Part shown: positions 6,397 through 12,576 of the stretch, piece by piece | Layout of the letters: every line of letters starts with the position of its first letter | Position numbering within the stretch: position 1 is the stretch's first letter | Assembly: GCA_023453655.1 (NCBI GenBank) | Contig: JAEXTE010000251.1 | Span: forward strand, 1 to 12,576 | Direction: 5' to 3' | DNA from: Pseudomonadota bacterium | GTDB taxonomy: Bacteria > Pseudomonadota > Gammaproteobacteria > Xanthomonadales > Xanthomonadaceae | Length of the DNA: 12,576 nt | Program-made: the position numbers and the translations under genes | Notes under the pieces: generated by a model | The model's input: the letters and a program-made list of their open reading frames with translations, nothing else | The model's database searches: none | Told to the model about the DNA's origin: nothing

Positions 6397-6515
6397 GAAG
6401 ATGCGGGCCCGAGCGGCCGCGCTTCGAGCGAATCAACGCGCTTTTTCAACGCGGCGATCTGCGCGTGCTGTGCGCCGACAACCCCCAGCATCAGGAAGAA
6501 CAGCACGAATTCCAT
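6393..6515 (-). CDS. Small 40-residue membrane-anchored protein between gcvR and bcp
   Basis: An ATG at 6515 opens a 40-codon frame that ends in TGA at 6395-6393, overlapping the GTG start of bcp. It is preceded by a near-ideal ribosome site, AAGGAGG (6529-6523 on the minus strand), seven bases from the ATG; this site overlaps the gcvR stop codon. Residues 2-15 (EFVLFFLMLGVVGA) form a hydrophobic helix, followed by a short charged heptad-like helix (IAALKKRVDSLEARP) and a polar end. It looks like a one-pass membrane peptide with a small coiled-coil tail facing the cytoplasm. No family is recognised. Tight spacing on both sides argues that it is translated as part of a gcvR-bcp operon. Confidence 0.72.
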   Translation of the reverse strand: MEFVLFFLMLGVVGAQHAQIAALKKRVDSLEARPLGPASS

Positions 6516-6528
6516 GGCGCAGCCTCCT

Positions 6529-7095
6529 TCAGAACTTCATCGGATCCATGATCGCGTCGAGGTTCAGGTGGTCGCAGAACTCGAGGAAATCGTCGCGCAG
6601 CGCGGCGATGTGCATGTTGGCCGGCACACCGATGGTGACCTGCGCCGAGAACATGTCCGCGCCGGTCTGCATGGCGCGGTAGCGCGAGCAGTGCAGGCTC
6701 TCGATGGTGATGCCCTGGCGGTCGAAGAAATCGGCCAGCTGGAACAGGATGCCCGGCTTGTCGGCGGCCACCACCTCGACGATGTAGGGCAGCAGGTTGG
6801 ACTGGATCGGCTTGGGGCCGGTGCGGTACCAGACCAGCTTGAGGTCTTCCTCGCGCTCGAGCCGGGTCAGCATCGCTTCGAGCTTGGCCACCGAATCCCA
6901 GGAACCGGTGGCGAGCGCGGTCACCGACACGTCGCGGCCGACGGTCGACAGACGCGTGTCGACGAGGTTGCAACCACTGTCCGCGATGCGCCGCGACACG
7001 GCCAGCAGGGGAGATGCCGGATGCGTCGTATAGGCGTTGATCAGCAGGTGGTTCTCGTTCGGCGAGGGCCGGGATGCGGTGTCAGGATCGGTCAA
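6529..7095 (-). CDS. gcvR: Glycine cleavage system transcriptional repressor-like protein, two ACT domains
   Basis: From the chosen TTG start this is 188 residues, close to the 190 of E. coli GcvR. The first ACT domain spans about residues 17-85 (starting LLINAYTTHP) and the second about 103-185 (LPYIVEVVAADKPGILFQLADFF, then the AQVTIGVPANMH strand). In E. coli GcvR binds the regulator GcvA and glycine to control glycine cleavage; no GcvA gene lies here, so the exact role is inferred. The frame stays open upstream to ATG 7239 and ATG 7161, but those starts would add a low-complexity leader overlapping the divergent dapA promoter region. TTG at 7095 gives the N-terminus MTDPDTASRPSPNENH, which fits better. 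The small gene and bcp follow immediately on the same strand. Confidence 0.82.
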   Translation of the reverse strand: MTDPDTASRPSPNENHLLINAYTTHPASPLLAVSRRIADSGCNLVDTRLSTVGRDVSVTALATGSWDSVAKLEAMLTRLEREEDLKLVWYRTGPKPIQSNLLPYIVEVVAADKPGILFQLADFFDRQGITIESLHCSRYRAMQTGADMFSAQVTIGVPANMHIAALRDDFLEFCDHLNLDAIMDPMKF

Positions 7096-7178
7096 GGCGG
7101 CGTCCGCGGCGAAGGTCCGTAATGGTGCGGTGAAGTTCGTGATGAACGGTGGCCCGGGCATTGCCCGGCGATGGGGGC

Positions 7179-7215
7179 AGCATACTTGCCCGTGCTTCCG
7201 GGCCGCAAGTAACAT
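7179..7215. promoter_or_regulatory. Candidate overlapping divergent promoters of gcvR and dapA
   Basis: A perfect 7-bp inverted repeat, TACTTGC at 7183-7189 and GCAAGTA at 7205-7211, lies between the divergent genes. For dapA, TTGCCC (7187-7192) and TAACAT (7210-7215) are 17 bp apart. For gcvR on the minus strand, TTGCGG (7208-7203) and TATGCT (7184-7179) are 18 bp apart. Both are moderate matches only. A second palindrome, CCGGGCA-T-TGCCCGG at 7154-7168, sits between this site and the gcvR start and could be an operator. Confidence 0.3.
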
Positions 7216-7277
7216 GCGGGCACCGAAATATCCGTTCACGCGCCCGGTTCCAGGCGCTTTCGCACGAGACCTGGCCC

Positions 7278-8183
7278 TTGCGACTTTCCGGCAGCATCAC
7301 CGCGCTGGCGACGCCGTTCACCGCGACGGGAGAACTCGATCTCGACGCCTGGCGGCGACTGTTGCAGGCGCAGTGCGAGGCCGGGACGCAGGCCGTGGTC
7401 GTGGCCGGTTCGACCGGCGAGGCGGCCTCGCTGCTGGACGTGGAATACGACGCGCTCCTGCGCACCGCGGTCGAGACCATCGGCGGGCGCATCCCGGTGC
7501 TGGCCGGAACCGGATATTCGGCCACCGGAAAGACGATCGAACAGACCCGTCGCGCCGCCACGCTCGGTGCCGATGCCGCCCTGGTCGTGACGCCGCCCTA
7601 CGTACGTCCCACCCAGGCCGGACTGCTGGCGCACTACGGCGCCCTGGCCGAGGACGGCGCGCTGCCCATCGTGATGTACAACGTGCCCGCGCGCACCGGC
7701 TGCGACCTGCAGCCGGCGACGGTGGCCAGCCTGCTCGACCATCCGCGGATCGTCGGCGTGAAGGAGGCGGTGGCCGATCCGGCGCGCATGGCCGAGTGGC
7801 TCGCCTTGCGCAGCGAGGGCTTCTCCGTGCTGGGCGGCGACGACGCCAGCGCCGCGGAGGCCATGCTCTCCGGCGCCGACGGCGTGATCTCGGTGGTCTC
7901 CAACCTGGTCCCGGCGGCCATGCGCCGGCTGTGCGACCTGGCACGCGCCGGGCGCCGCGCCGAGGCGCTGGACTGGAACGCCGGCCTGGAGCAGTTCCAC
8001 GAGTTCGCCTCGCTCGAGCCCAATCCGATCCCGGTCAAGGCCGCGCTCGCCCTGCTGGGCGTGGGACATGGCCCGCGCCTGCCGCTGACCGTACTGAGCG
8101 CGGCCAACCAGCCCGCGGCCGTGCGCATCGCCGCCGCCGCGGTGGCAATCGAGCACAGCCTCCGCGATCCGCTCGCGGCCTGA
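7278..8183 (+). CDS. dapA: 4-Hydroxy-tetrahydrodipicolinate synthase
   Basis: This is the first committed enzyme of lysine and diaminopimelate synthesis; it condenses pyruvate with aspartate semialdehyde. From the TTG start it has 301 residues and a full TIM barrel. GSTGEA at 44-49 supplies the Ser/Thr pair, PPYV places Tyr108, YNVPARTG at 134-141 gives Tyr134 and Arg139, and Lys162 in IVGVKEA is the Schiff-base lysine. The C-terminal NPIPVK is present. The frame is open back to a GTG at 7149, but that start would add 43 residues of non-homologous sequence. The family normally starts a few residues before the SGSITAL strand, so TTG 7278 (MRLSGSITAL) is preferred; its ribosome site is weak. 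It is followed 26 bp later by a bamC-like gene, as in E. coli. Confidence 0.92.
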   Translation: MRLSGSITALATPFTATGELDLDAWRRLLQAQCEAGTQAVVVAGSTGEAASLLDVEYDALLRTAVETIGGRIPVLAGTGYSATGKTIEQTRRAATLGADAALVVTPPYVRPTQAGLLAHYGALAEDGALPIVMYNVPARTGCDLQPATVASLLDHPRIVGVKEAVADPARMAEWLALRSEGFSVLGGDDASAAEAMLSGADGVISVVSNLVPAAMRRLCDLARAGRRAEALDWNAGLEQFHEFASLEPNPIPVKAALALLGVGHGPRLPLTVLSAANQPAAVRIAAAAVAIEHSLRDPLAA

Positions 8184-8209
8184 CCCCTTTTCCGCAGGAG
8201 ACTTCAACG

Positions 8210-8719
8210 ATGCGTCATTCCCGCCCCCTGTTCCGCGTGCTCGCGATCGGCCTGCTGGCCGCGGCCGTGCTCGGCACCAGCGGCTGCAAGTGGTTCCGCA
8301 AGGGCAGCGATCTGTACGCCGGCAGCCCCGAGACCCGGCCGCTGGAAGTCCCGCCGGACCTCGACCGCCCCGACACTTCCACCGCGATGGCGCTTCCCGA
8401 GACCGGGTCGGTGACCCGTTCCGGCACGGTCGCCGCGGGCAGCCCGGCCCCCAATGGCTTCGCCGTGGCCGGCGAGCGCGACGAGGTGTTCGCCCGCGTG
8501 GGCGAGGTGCTGGCCGCCACCGAGGGCCTGACCGTGGTCAACCGCGCCCAGCTGCTGGGCACCTACGACGTGGACTACGGCAACGCCAAGTTCCTGGTGC
8601 GCGTGACCAAGACCGACACCGGCGCCTATGTCGCCGCGGTCGATCCGCGCGGCCTGCCGGCCGGCGGCGAGGCGCCGCAGCGGCTGATCGCCGCCCTCAA
8701 GGCCGCGCTGGCGCCCTGA
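8210..8719 (+). CDS. Short BamC-like outer-membrane lipoprotein
   Basis: This 169-residue protein has a lipoprotein signal: basic start (MRHSRPLFR), hydrophobic core to about residue 21, and the lipid-attachment Cys26 in TSGC. The mature part begins with a segment rich in proline and charge (YAGSPETRPLEVPPDLDRPD), which resembles the BamC N-terminal region that lies along BamD. One small alpha/beta domain follows (about 83-168). E. coli BamC is about twice as long with two such domains, so here only one is present. Position directly after dapA, with a 26-bp gap and AGGAG nine bases before the ATG, matches the dapA-bamC (nlpB/dapX) order. A role in the outer-membrane assembly complex is inferred from this context and the N-terminal motif. 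Confidence 0.72.
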   Translation: MRHSRPLFRVLAIGLLAAAVLGTSGCKWFRKGSDLYAGSPETRPLEVPPDLDRPDTSTAMALPETGSVTRSGTVAAGSPAPNGFAVAGERDEVFARVGEVLAATEGLTVVNRAQLLGTYDVDYGNAKFLVRVTKTDTGAYVAAVDPRGLPAGGEAPQRLIAALKAALAP

Positions 8720-8803
8720 TTCCGGGCTGATTCAAGGACTCTTCGCGATACGCCAGCGGCGGGTCGATCCCGTCGCGGCGCCGGAAACGGAGGCACCTTC
8801 GCC

Positions 8804-9643
8804 ATGGCGCAGACAGCAAGCGCGGCGCTGATGCCGGCATGGAACGACTGCCGGCGTTCGTTCATCGGCTGGGGCGCCTACATGGGCCTGATCGCGGTCT
8901 ACTGCGTGCTCCACACCGCCATCGTCGAGGCTGCGCCCGTCGACCTGGCCGATTCGGCCGCCTGGCCCCTGCGCGAATGGGGCATGTGGCTGCTGCTCAC
9001 GCCGCTGCTGTGGGCGGGTTTCCGCCGCGCGCAGGCCAAGGCCGGGGTCTCGCGGAGCGCGGCATGGCGCCATGGGGCGCTGTGCGCCGCCGCGCTGTGC
9101 CTCGCGCTCGCATGCCGGGTCGGGCTGGACGTGCTGGAAGGCGCCCGCGCCGCGTCCAGCCTGGTGCATTTCCTGCCCCGGCACGCCACCGCGCTGGCGC
9201 TGGTCGTGCTCGCCTGGCAGCTGGCGGGACGCCGCGAAGACCGGGAACTGGTGCGGACCGCCATCTCTTCGGAACCGGAGCCGGATCCGGCGCCGGCGAT
9301 GTCGGCCACGCTGCTGGTGTCGCAGGGCCGGCGCGAGCGCCTGGTCCAGCTCTACGAGATCGATGTGGTCAGCGCCGCCGGCAACTACGTCGACATCCGC
9401 TGCGGCGACGAGGTCTACCTGCTGCGCTCAACGCTCACGCAGCTGGAGCGGACCCTGCCGCCCGGACAGTTCGTGCGCGTGCATCGCTCGCACCTGGTGA
9501 ACCTGTCGTCCCTGCAGCACATGACCCGGACGCCCGCAGGCAACGGCTCGGTGGTCGTGCGCGGCGGCCATGTCGTGCCCATGAGCAAGAAGTACCGCTC
9601 GGTGCTGAAGGCGTCCTGCGCTGTTCCGGCCATCGACGCCTGA
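8804..9643 (+). CDS. Membrane-bound LytTR-type DNA-binding regulator
   Basis: This 279-residue protein has four hydrophobic helices at about 21-42, 57-74, 90-110 and 124-141, then a linker rich in Pro and Glu, and a C-terminal LytTR domain from about 168 to 272. The LytTR hallmarks are clear: DVVSAAGNYVDI, then LLRSTLTQLERTLPP, then FVRVHRSHLVNL with the conserved HRS and NL. There is no receiver domain and no histidine-kinase gene next to it, so the membrane part probably senses the signal or binds an unseen inhibitor. Membrane LytTR proteins often have a small membrane partner; none is evident here. The start is supported by GGAGG at 8789-8793, ten bases before the ATG. The target genes are unknown; autoregulation and control of the downstream cytochrome are possibilities only. 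Confidence 0.88.
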   Translation: MAQTASAALMPAWNDCRRSFIGWGAYMGLIAVYCVLHTAIVEAAPVDLADSAAWPLREWGMWLLLTPLLWAGFRRAQAKAGVSRSAAWRHGALCAAALCLALACRVGLDVLEGARAASSLVHFLPRHATALALVVLAWQLAGRREDRELVRTAISSEPEPDPAPAMSATLLVSQGRRERLVQLYEIDVVSAAGNYVDIRCGDEVYLLRSTLTQLERTLPPGQFVRVHRSHLVNLSSLQHMTRTPAGNGSVVVRGGHVVPMSKKYRSVLKASCAVPAIDA

Positions 9644-9837
9644 TCGACGGCCGCGGCCCGTAGCGATCGCGGCGACTGGCGGCCGCGCACGCGTCGGCGT
9701 CGACGACTGCGCGGATCGCCGCCCGCGCGCTCGGACGCCTGTCCCGACACCCCGCCTGCCGGACGTTCGTCCCGCCATCCGGACATCCGCGTCAGCGCGA
9801 TTGAGCCGCCCGCGCCAGCCTGTTCGACTGCCACGGC

Positions 9838-9858
9838 CGCGGGGCGTGCTGCCCCGCG
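9838..9858. other. Perfect GC hairpin upstream of cytochrome b561
   Basis: An 8-bp perfect stem (CGCGGGGC at 9838-9845, GCCCCGCG at 9851-9858) with loop GTGCT lies in the 242-bp gap between the LytTR gene and the cytochrome. It sits 15 bases before the ribosome site. There is no T-run. It may be the end of the regulator transcript or a structured leader of the cytochrome mRNA. The rest of the gap (9644-9837) shows no gene and no clear promoter. Confidence 0.35.
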
Positions 9859-9885
9859 CCTCCGTTCCCCGATACAGGAGTCGCC

Positions 9886-10440
9886 GTGGACACCCCGCAC
9901 GCATTGAGCAAGCCCACCCTGTGGCTGCACTGGCTGGTCGCCGCCCTCGTCCTGCCGCTGCTGGCGGTGGGCATCTACATGGCGCTGGCCGAAGCCTGGG
10001 GCCTGTACGACCTGCACAAGTCCCTCGGACTGGTCGCCCTTCCGCTGCTGCTGGCGCGGGCCGCCTGGCGGCTGGGGCAGGGTTGGCCGAAGCCGGTCGG
10101 CCGCTACACGGCCATCGAGCAGCGGCTGGCGAAGGCCAGCCACTGGACGCTCCTGCTGGGCGTCCTGGCCATGCCGCTGACCGGCATGCTCTATTCGGGC
10201 GCCAGCGGCAACGGCTTCGGCGTGTTCGGGCTGGAGCTGATGCGGTCGCGTCCGCATCCGACCGAACCCCATGCGGTGGTGCCGTACAGCGAGGCGCTGT
10301 CGACGCTGGGCGAAACCGCCCACGAGTGGATCGGCTATGCCCTGGTGGTGGTGCTGGCGCTGCACGTGGCCGGGGCCGTCAAGCATCATCTGGTCGACGA
10401 CGACGGCACCCTGCGGCGGATGCTGGGTCGGCGGGTCTAG
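9886..10440 (+). CDS. Cytochrome b561, bacterial CybB family
   Basis: This 184-residue protein is an inner-membrane di-haem cytochrome b with four helices at about 12-34, 45-63, 86-104 and 147-165. Histidines expected to bind haem are His15 (TLWLHWL), His44 (DLHKSLGL), His146 (ETAHEWIGY) and His160 (LALHVAGAVKHH); which pairs serve each haem is inferred from the family. In E. coli CybB acts as a superoxide:ubiquinone oxidoreductase, and related proteins carry electrons between quinol and other partners. The GTG start is supported by ACAGGAG at 9874-9880, five bases upstream. It may be transcribed with the LytTR gene or alone, given the 242-bp gap with a hairpin. It converges on the ferredoxin gene. 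Confidence 0.92.
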   Translation: MDTPHALSKPTLWLHWLVAALVLPLLAVGIYMALAEAWGLYDLHKSLGLVALPLLLARAAWRLGQGWPKPVGRYTAIEQRLAKASHWTLLLGVLAMPLTGMLYSGASGNGFGVFGLELMRSRPHPTEPHAVVPYSEALSTLGETAHEWIGYALVVVLALHVAGAVKHHLVDDDGTLRRMLGRRV

Positions 10441-10472
10441 ATAACGAGGGGTGCCGGCCGGTGCGGGCTTCG

Positions 10473-10488
10473 GCGGCGCCGGCGCCGC
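10473..10488. terminator. 16-bp GC palindrome between convergent genes
   Basis: A perfect 16-bp palindrome (GCGGCGCC followed by GGCGCCGC) lies between the cytochrome b561 stop and the ferredoxin stop. As RNA it can form a compact GC stem in either direction. It lacks a T-run on both sides. A shared terminator is inferred from its place between two converging genes. Confidence 0.35.
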
Positions 10489-10509
10489 GCGCGGGCCGCG
10501 GCAGGCGGC

Positions 10510-10833
10510 TCAGCGCTCGAGCAGCTTGAGCTTGTCGGGCTTGCCTTCCCAGTCCTTGGCGTCGGCCGGCGGATCCTTGCGCATCGTGATCACCGGCCAC
10601 TCCTTCGACAGCTCGGCGTTGAGCGCCGCGTAGTGCTCCTGGCCGGCGGGCACGTCGTCCTCCGGATAGATCGCGTTGATCGGGCACTCGGGTTCGCACA
10701 GGGTGCAGTCGATGCACTCGTCCGGGTCGATGACCAGGAAGTTGGGCCCTTCGTGGAAGCAGTCGACCGGGCACACCTCGACGCAGTCGGTGTACTTGCA
10801 CTTGATGCAGTTCTCGGTGACGACGAAGGGCAT
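10510..10833 (-). CDS. fdxA: Seven-iron ferredoxin, [3Fe-4S][4Fe-4S]
   Basis: This 107-residue protein closely resembles Azotobacter vinelandii ferredoxin I in length and cysteine pattern. Cys9, Cys17 and Cys50 should hold the [3Fe-4S] cluster; Cys21 with Cys40, Cys43 and Cys46 (CIDCTLC) should hold the [4Fe-4S] cluster. Cys12 and Cys25 correspond to the family's non-ligand cysteines. The C-terminal half, containing [13 protein letters not shown] and KLKLLER, also follows the FdI pattern. The protein is a cytoplasmic low-potential electron carrier. The ATG at 10833 gives the family N-terminus [12 protein letters not shown]; an upstream in-frame ATG at 10869 would add 12 unrelated residues. 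The ribosome site is weak. The likely electron donor is the ferredoxin reductase at 1114-1908. Confidence 0.95.
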   Translation of the reverse strand: MPFVVTENCIKCKYTDCVEVCPVDCFHEGPNFLVIDPDECIDCTLCEPECPINAIYPEDDVPAGQEHYAALNAELSKEWPVITMRKDPPADAKDWEGKPDKLKLLER

Positions 10834-11016
10834 GTCGCAAAGATTCCGTGGTGGCGGGCGTGGCAGCACGCGATTTTAGAGCACCCGCGCCGCCAGCGGT
10901 GCGAAGCGTTCGCATCCATCCGCCCGGCGCGTGTGCGTTAGGCGGCGACGACGCGATCGCTGGCGCTTCGGCGGGCCGCAGGTGGTCGGCGGGCCGGGGT
11001 TGGACCCGGAAAGCAC

Positions 11017-11038
11017 AAGGCCCGCTTGCGCGGGCCCT
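11017..11038 (-). terminator. Intrinsic terminator of tRNA-Glu
   Basis: On the minus strand, 11 bases past the tRNA's CCA end, a stem GGCCCGC / GCGGGCC with loop GCAA (11036-11019) forms and can be extended by a G-U and an A-U pair. It is followed by TTGTGCTTT, a modest T-rich tail. The strong stem and location right after a tRNA make this a good terminator candidate. Confidence 0.6.
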
Positions 11039-11048
11039 GGGCGGAAGA

Positions 11049-11124
11049 TGGCGCTCCCTACGGGATTCGAACCCGTGTTTTAGCCTTGAGAGGGCCACGT
11101 CCTAGGCCTCTAGACGAAGGGAGC
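11049..11124 (-). tRNA. tRNA-Glu (anticodon CTC)
   Basis: This 76-nt tRNA, including an encoded CCA end, folds as a standard cloverleaf. The acceptor stem pairs GCTCCCT with AGGGAGC, with discriminator G. The D-arm TCGTCTAGAGGCCTAGGAC is near-identical to E. coli tRNA-Glu. The anticodon loop is CTCTCAA, so the anticodon is CTC, reading GAG codons. The anticodon stem TGGCC/GGCTA contains one G-U pair. The T-arm is ACGGG-TTCGAAT-CCCGT. A gene for the GAG codon suits this GC-rich genome; E. coli reads both glutamate codons with a single UUC tRNA, so an additional tRNA-Glu(TTC) should exist elsewhere. Confidence 0.97.
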
Positions 11125-11161
11125 AGGGGTGCCGCCGAAGCAGCGCCGGATGGACTTTCCG

Positions 11162-11213
11162 GCTGCACCGGCGTCCCTGGAAGGCCAAGGTGCCGGTGCA
11201 GCTTGCTAGTATA
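11162..11213 (-). promoter_or_regulatory. Candidate tRNA-Glu promoter with adjacent 11-bp stem hairpin
   Basis: On the minus strand TATACT (11213-11208) is a good -10 box; no strong -35 is seen upstream. A start about seven bases on would put an 11-bp perfect inverted repeat (GCTGCACCGGC at 11162-11172, GCCGGTGCAGC at 11192-11202, 19-base spacer) at the very 5' end of the tRNA precursor. The same palindrome lies 73 bp before the divergent pcnB start, so it could also be an operator. The -10 box sits inside a small palindrome, TGCTA-GTA-TAGCA. Confidence 0.3.
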
Positions 11214-11274
11214 GCAGCGATACACGGCCGTCGAATACACCCATGTCGGCCCCGATCCGGAACCAGCAGGCCCG

Positions 11275-12576
11275 ATGCCGACCAACACCCCCGTGATTCC
11301 CGCGCTGAGGATCATTCCGCGCGACCAGCACCCGATTTCGCGTCGAGCGATCAGTCCCAACGCCCTGCGCGTGCTGTACCGCCTGCATGAAGCCGGCCAC
11401 CGGGCCTGCCTGGTGGGCGGCGCCGTGCGCGACCTGCTCGCCGGGCTCGAACCCAAGGACTTCGACGTCGCCACCGACGCCACGCCCGAGGAGGTGCGCC
11501 AGCTGTTCCGCAACTGCCGCCTGATCGGGCGCCGTTTCCGCCTGGCGCACGTGGTGTTCGGCCGCGAGATCATCGAGGTGGCGACCTTCCGCGCCAACAT
11601 CGACGACGGCAGCGGCGACCGCCAGGTCCACGATGACGGCCGCCTGCTGCGCGACAACGTCTACGGCACCATCGAGGACGATGCGGTGCGCCGCGATTTC
11701 ACCGCCAACGCGCTGTATTACGACATCGCCGACTTCTCGGTGCGCGACTACGTCGGTGGCTTCGAGGACGTCAGCAACCGGGTGCTGCGCCTGATCGGCG
11801 ACCCCGCGACGCGCTATCGCGAGGATCCGGTACGCATGCTGCGGGCGATCCGGCTGGCGGCGAAGCTGCGCTTCGAGATCGGTGCCGAAACCGCGGCACC
11901 GCTGGCGGCGCTGGGCTCGCTGCTGGCCGAAGCCGCGCCGGCGCGGCTGTTCGAGGAATGCCTGAAGATGTTCCTGTCCGGGCACGCGGTGGCGAGTTTC
12001 GAGGGCCTGGAGCGGCACGGCCTGCTGGCGGCGCTGTTTCCCGAGAGCGCGGCGGCGCTGGCGGCCAACCGCAGTGGCGCGCTGCGGCGGATGGTCATCG
12101 AGGGCCTGCGCGGTACCGACCAGCGCGTGGCCGCGGACGAGCCGGTCTCGCCCGCATTCCTGTTCGCGGTGCTGCTGTGGCCGGCCTACTGCCGCGCGCT
12201 GATGGCGCTCCAGGCGCAGGGCCTGAACACGGTCGAGGCCGAGCGCCGCGCCGCCGATCGCGTGACCTTGCACCAGCTGTCCACCATCGCCCTGCCGCGC
12301 AGGTTCTCCCTGCCCATGCAGGAGATCTGGTTGATGCAGTCGCGCTTCTCCCTGCGCCAGCGCAAGCGGGTGGTGCGCACGCTCTCGCATCCGCGCTTCC
12401 GCGCCGCGTTCGACTTCCTGGTGCTGCGCCGCGCCGCCTCGCCCGCGCACGAGGAAGACATCGCCTTCTGGCAGGAGGCGCAGGGCAATCCGGACGCCGC
12501 CATCGCGCACCACCCGCCGTCCGCGGACGAGGCCGGGACCGAAGGCGGCCCGCGCAAGCGTCGCCGCCGGCGGCGA
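11275..12576 (+). CDS. pcnB: Poly(A) polymerase I (partial, 3' end cut by the window)
   Basis: The frame gives 434 residues with no stop before the window ends. PcnB adds poly(A) tails to RNA 3' ends and so promotes decay by the degradosome. The nucleotidyltransferase head shows LVGGAVRD at 47-53, the metal-binding pair Asp62 and Asp64 in KDFDVATDATP, and the phrase RNCRLIGRRFRLAHVVFG (79-96), which separates poly(A) polymerases from CCA-adding enzymes. RRDFTANAL at 139-147 and EDPVRMLRAIRLAAKL at 183-198 follow. The tail after about 420 turns acidic and then strongly arginine-rich (KRRRRRR), a likely RNA-binding end. ATG at 11275 gives an N-terminus leading directly to LRIIPRDQHPISR; the ribosome site (AGCAGG, five bases upstream) is weak. 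GTG at 11293 is a less likely alternative. Confidence 0.94.
   Translation, partial: MPTNTPVIPALRIIPRDQHPISRRAISPNALRVLYRLHEAGHRACLVGGAVRDLLAGLEPKDFDVATDATPEEVRQLFRNCRLIGRRFRLAHVVFGREIIEVATFRANIDDGSGDRQVHDDGRLLRDNVYGTIEDDAVRRDFTANALYYDIADFSVRDYVGGFEDVSNRVLRLIGDPATRYREDPVRMLRAIRLAAKLRFEIGAETAAPLAALGSLLAEAAPARLFEECLKMFLSGHAVASFEGLERHGLLAALFPESAAALAANRSGALRRMVIEGLRGTDQRVAADEPVSPAFLFAVLLWPAYCRALMALQAQGLNTVEAERRAADRVTLHQLSTIALPRRFSLPMQEIWLMQSRFSLRQRKRVVRTLSHPRFRAAFDFLVLRRAASPAHEEDIAFWQEAQGNPDAAIAHHPPSADEAGTEGGPRKRRRRRR

Noticed and set aside
7149..7277. N-terminal extension of dapA from GTG 7149
   Set aside because: The added 43 residues are Arg/Ala/Gly-rich, do not match the dapA family and cover the likely promoter region.
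11206..12513. A 435-codon minus-strand frame
   Set aside because: It lies antisense to pcnB, whose catalytic motifs are clear; the antisense product has no recognisable fold.

Overview
The window is high-GC, gene-dense chromosomal DNA. The protein sequences and gene order point to a gammaproteobacterium of the Xanthomonadaceae/Lysobacteraceae type. The BCP peroxiredoxin uses the Xanthomonas-type cysteine spacing, dapA-bamC faces gcvR-bcp as in Escherichia coli, and poly(A) polymerase carries the proteobacterial PAP signature. This is core genome: I see no transposase, integrase, prophage or CRISPR array. Both window edges cut genes.

Layout. Positions 1-623: the unidentified 3' end of a gene, then a Cys-type glutathione peroxidase, ending in a hairpin shared with a convergent universal stress protein. 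Positions 628-1908 (minus): usp and a bacterial-type ferredoxin-NADP+ reductase (fpr), whose promoter has a perfect TATAAT box and a Fur-box-like palindrome. Positions 1909-2333 hold no gene but contain a roughly 106-bp inverted-repeat element. Positions 2334-5819 (minus): a fused ABC exporter half-transporter and a PIN-PhoH ATPase (PhoH2 type). Positions 5917-7095 (minus): bcp, an unlisted 40-residue membrane-anchored small protein, and gcvR, probably one operon. Positions 7278-8719 (plus): dapA and a short BamC-like lipoprotein. Positions 8804-9643: a membrane-bound LytTR regulator. Positions 9886-10440: a cytochrome b561. Positions 10510-10833 (minus): a seven-iron ferredoxin, convergent with b561. 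Positions 11049-11124 (minus): tRNA-Glu(CTC) with a terminator. Position 11275 to the end: poly(A) polymerase I, cut by the window edge.

Themes. Several genes deal with peroxide or redox stress: glutathione peroxidase, BCP, fpr, the 7Fe ferredoxin and cytochrome b561. The reductase and ferredoxin both resemble the Azotobacter vinelandii pair and may be redox partners although they lie about 9 kb apart. PhoH2 and PcnB both act on RNA.

Most novel items: the small protein translationally coupled to bcp, the long inverted-repeat element, the palindrome over the fpr promoter, and the possible use of TTG start codons on both sides of the gcvR/dapA divergent region. I found no strong candidate for a wholly new multi-gene system.
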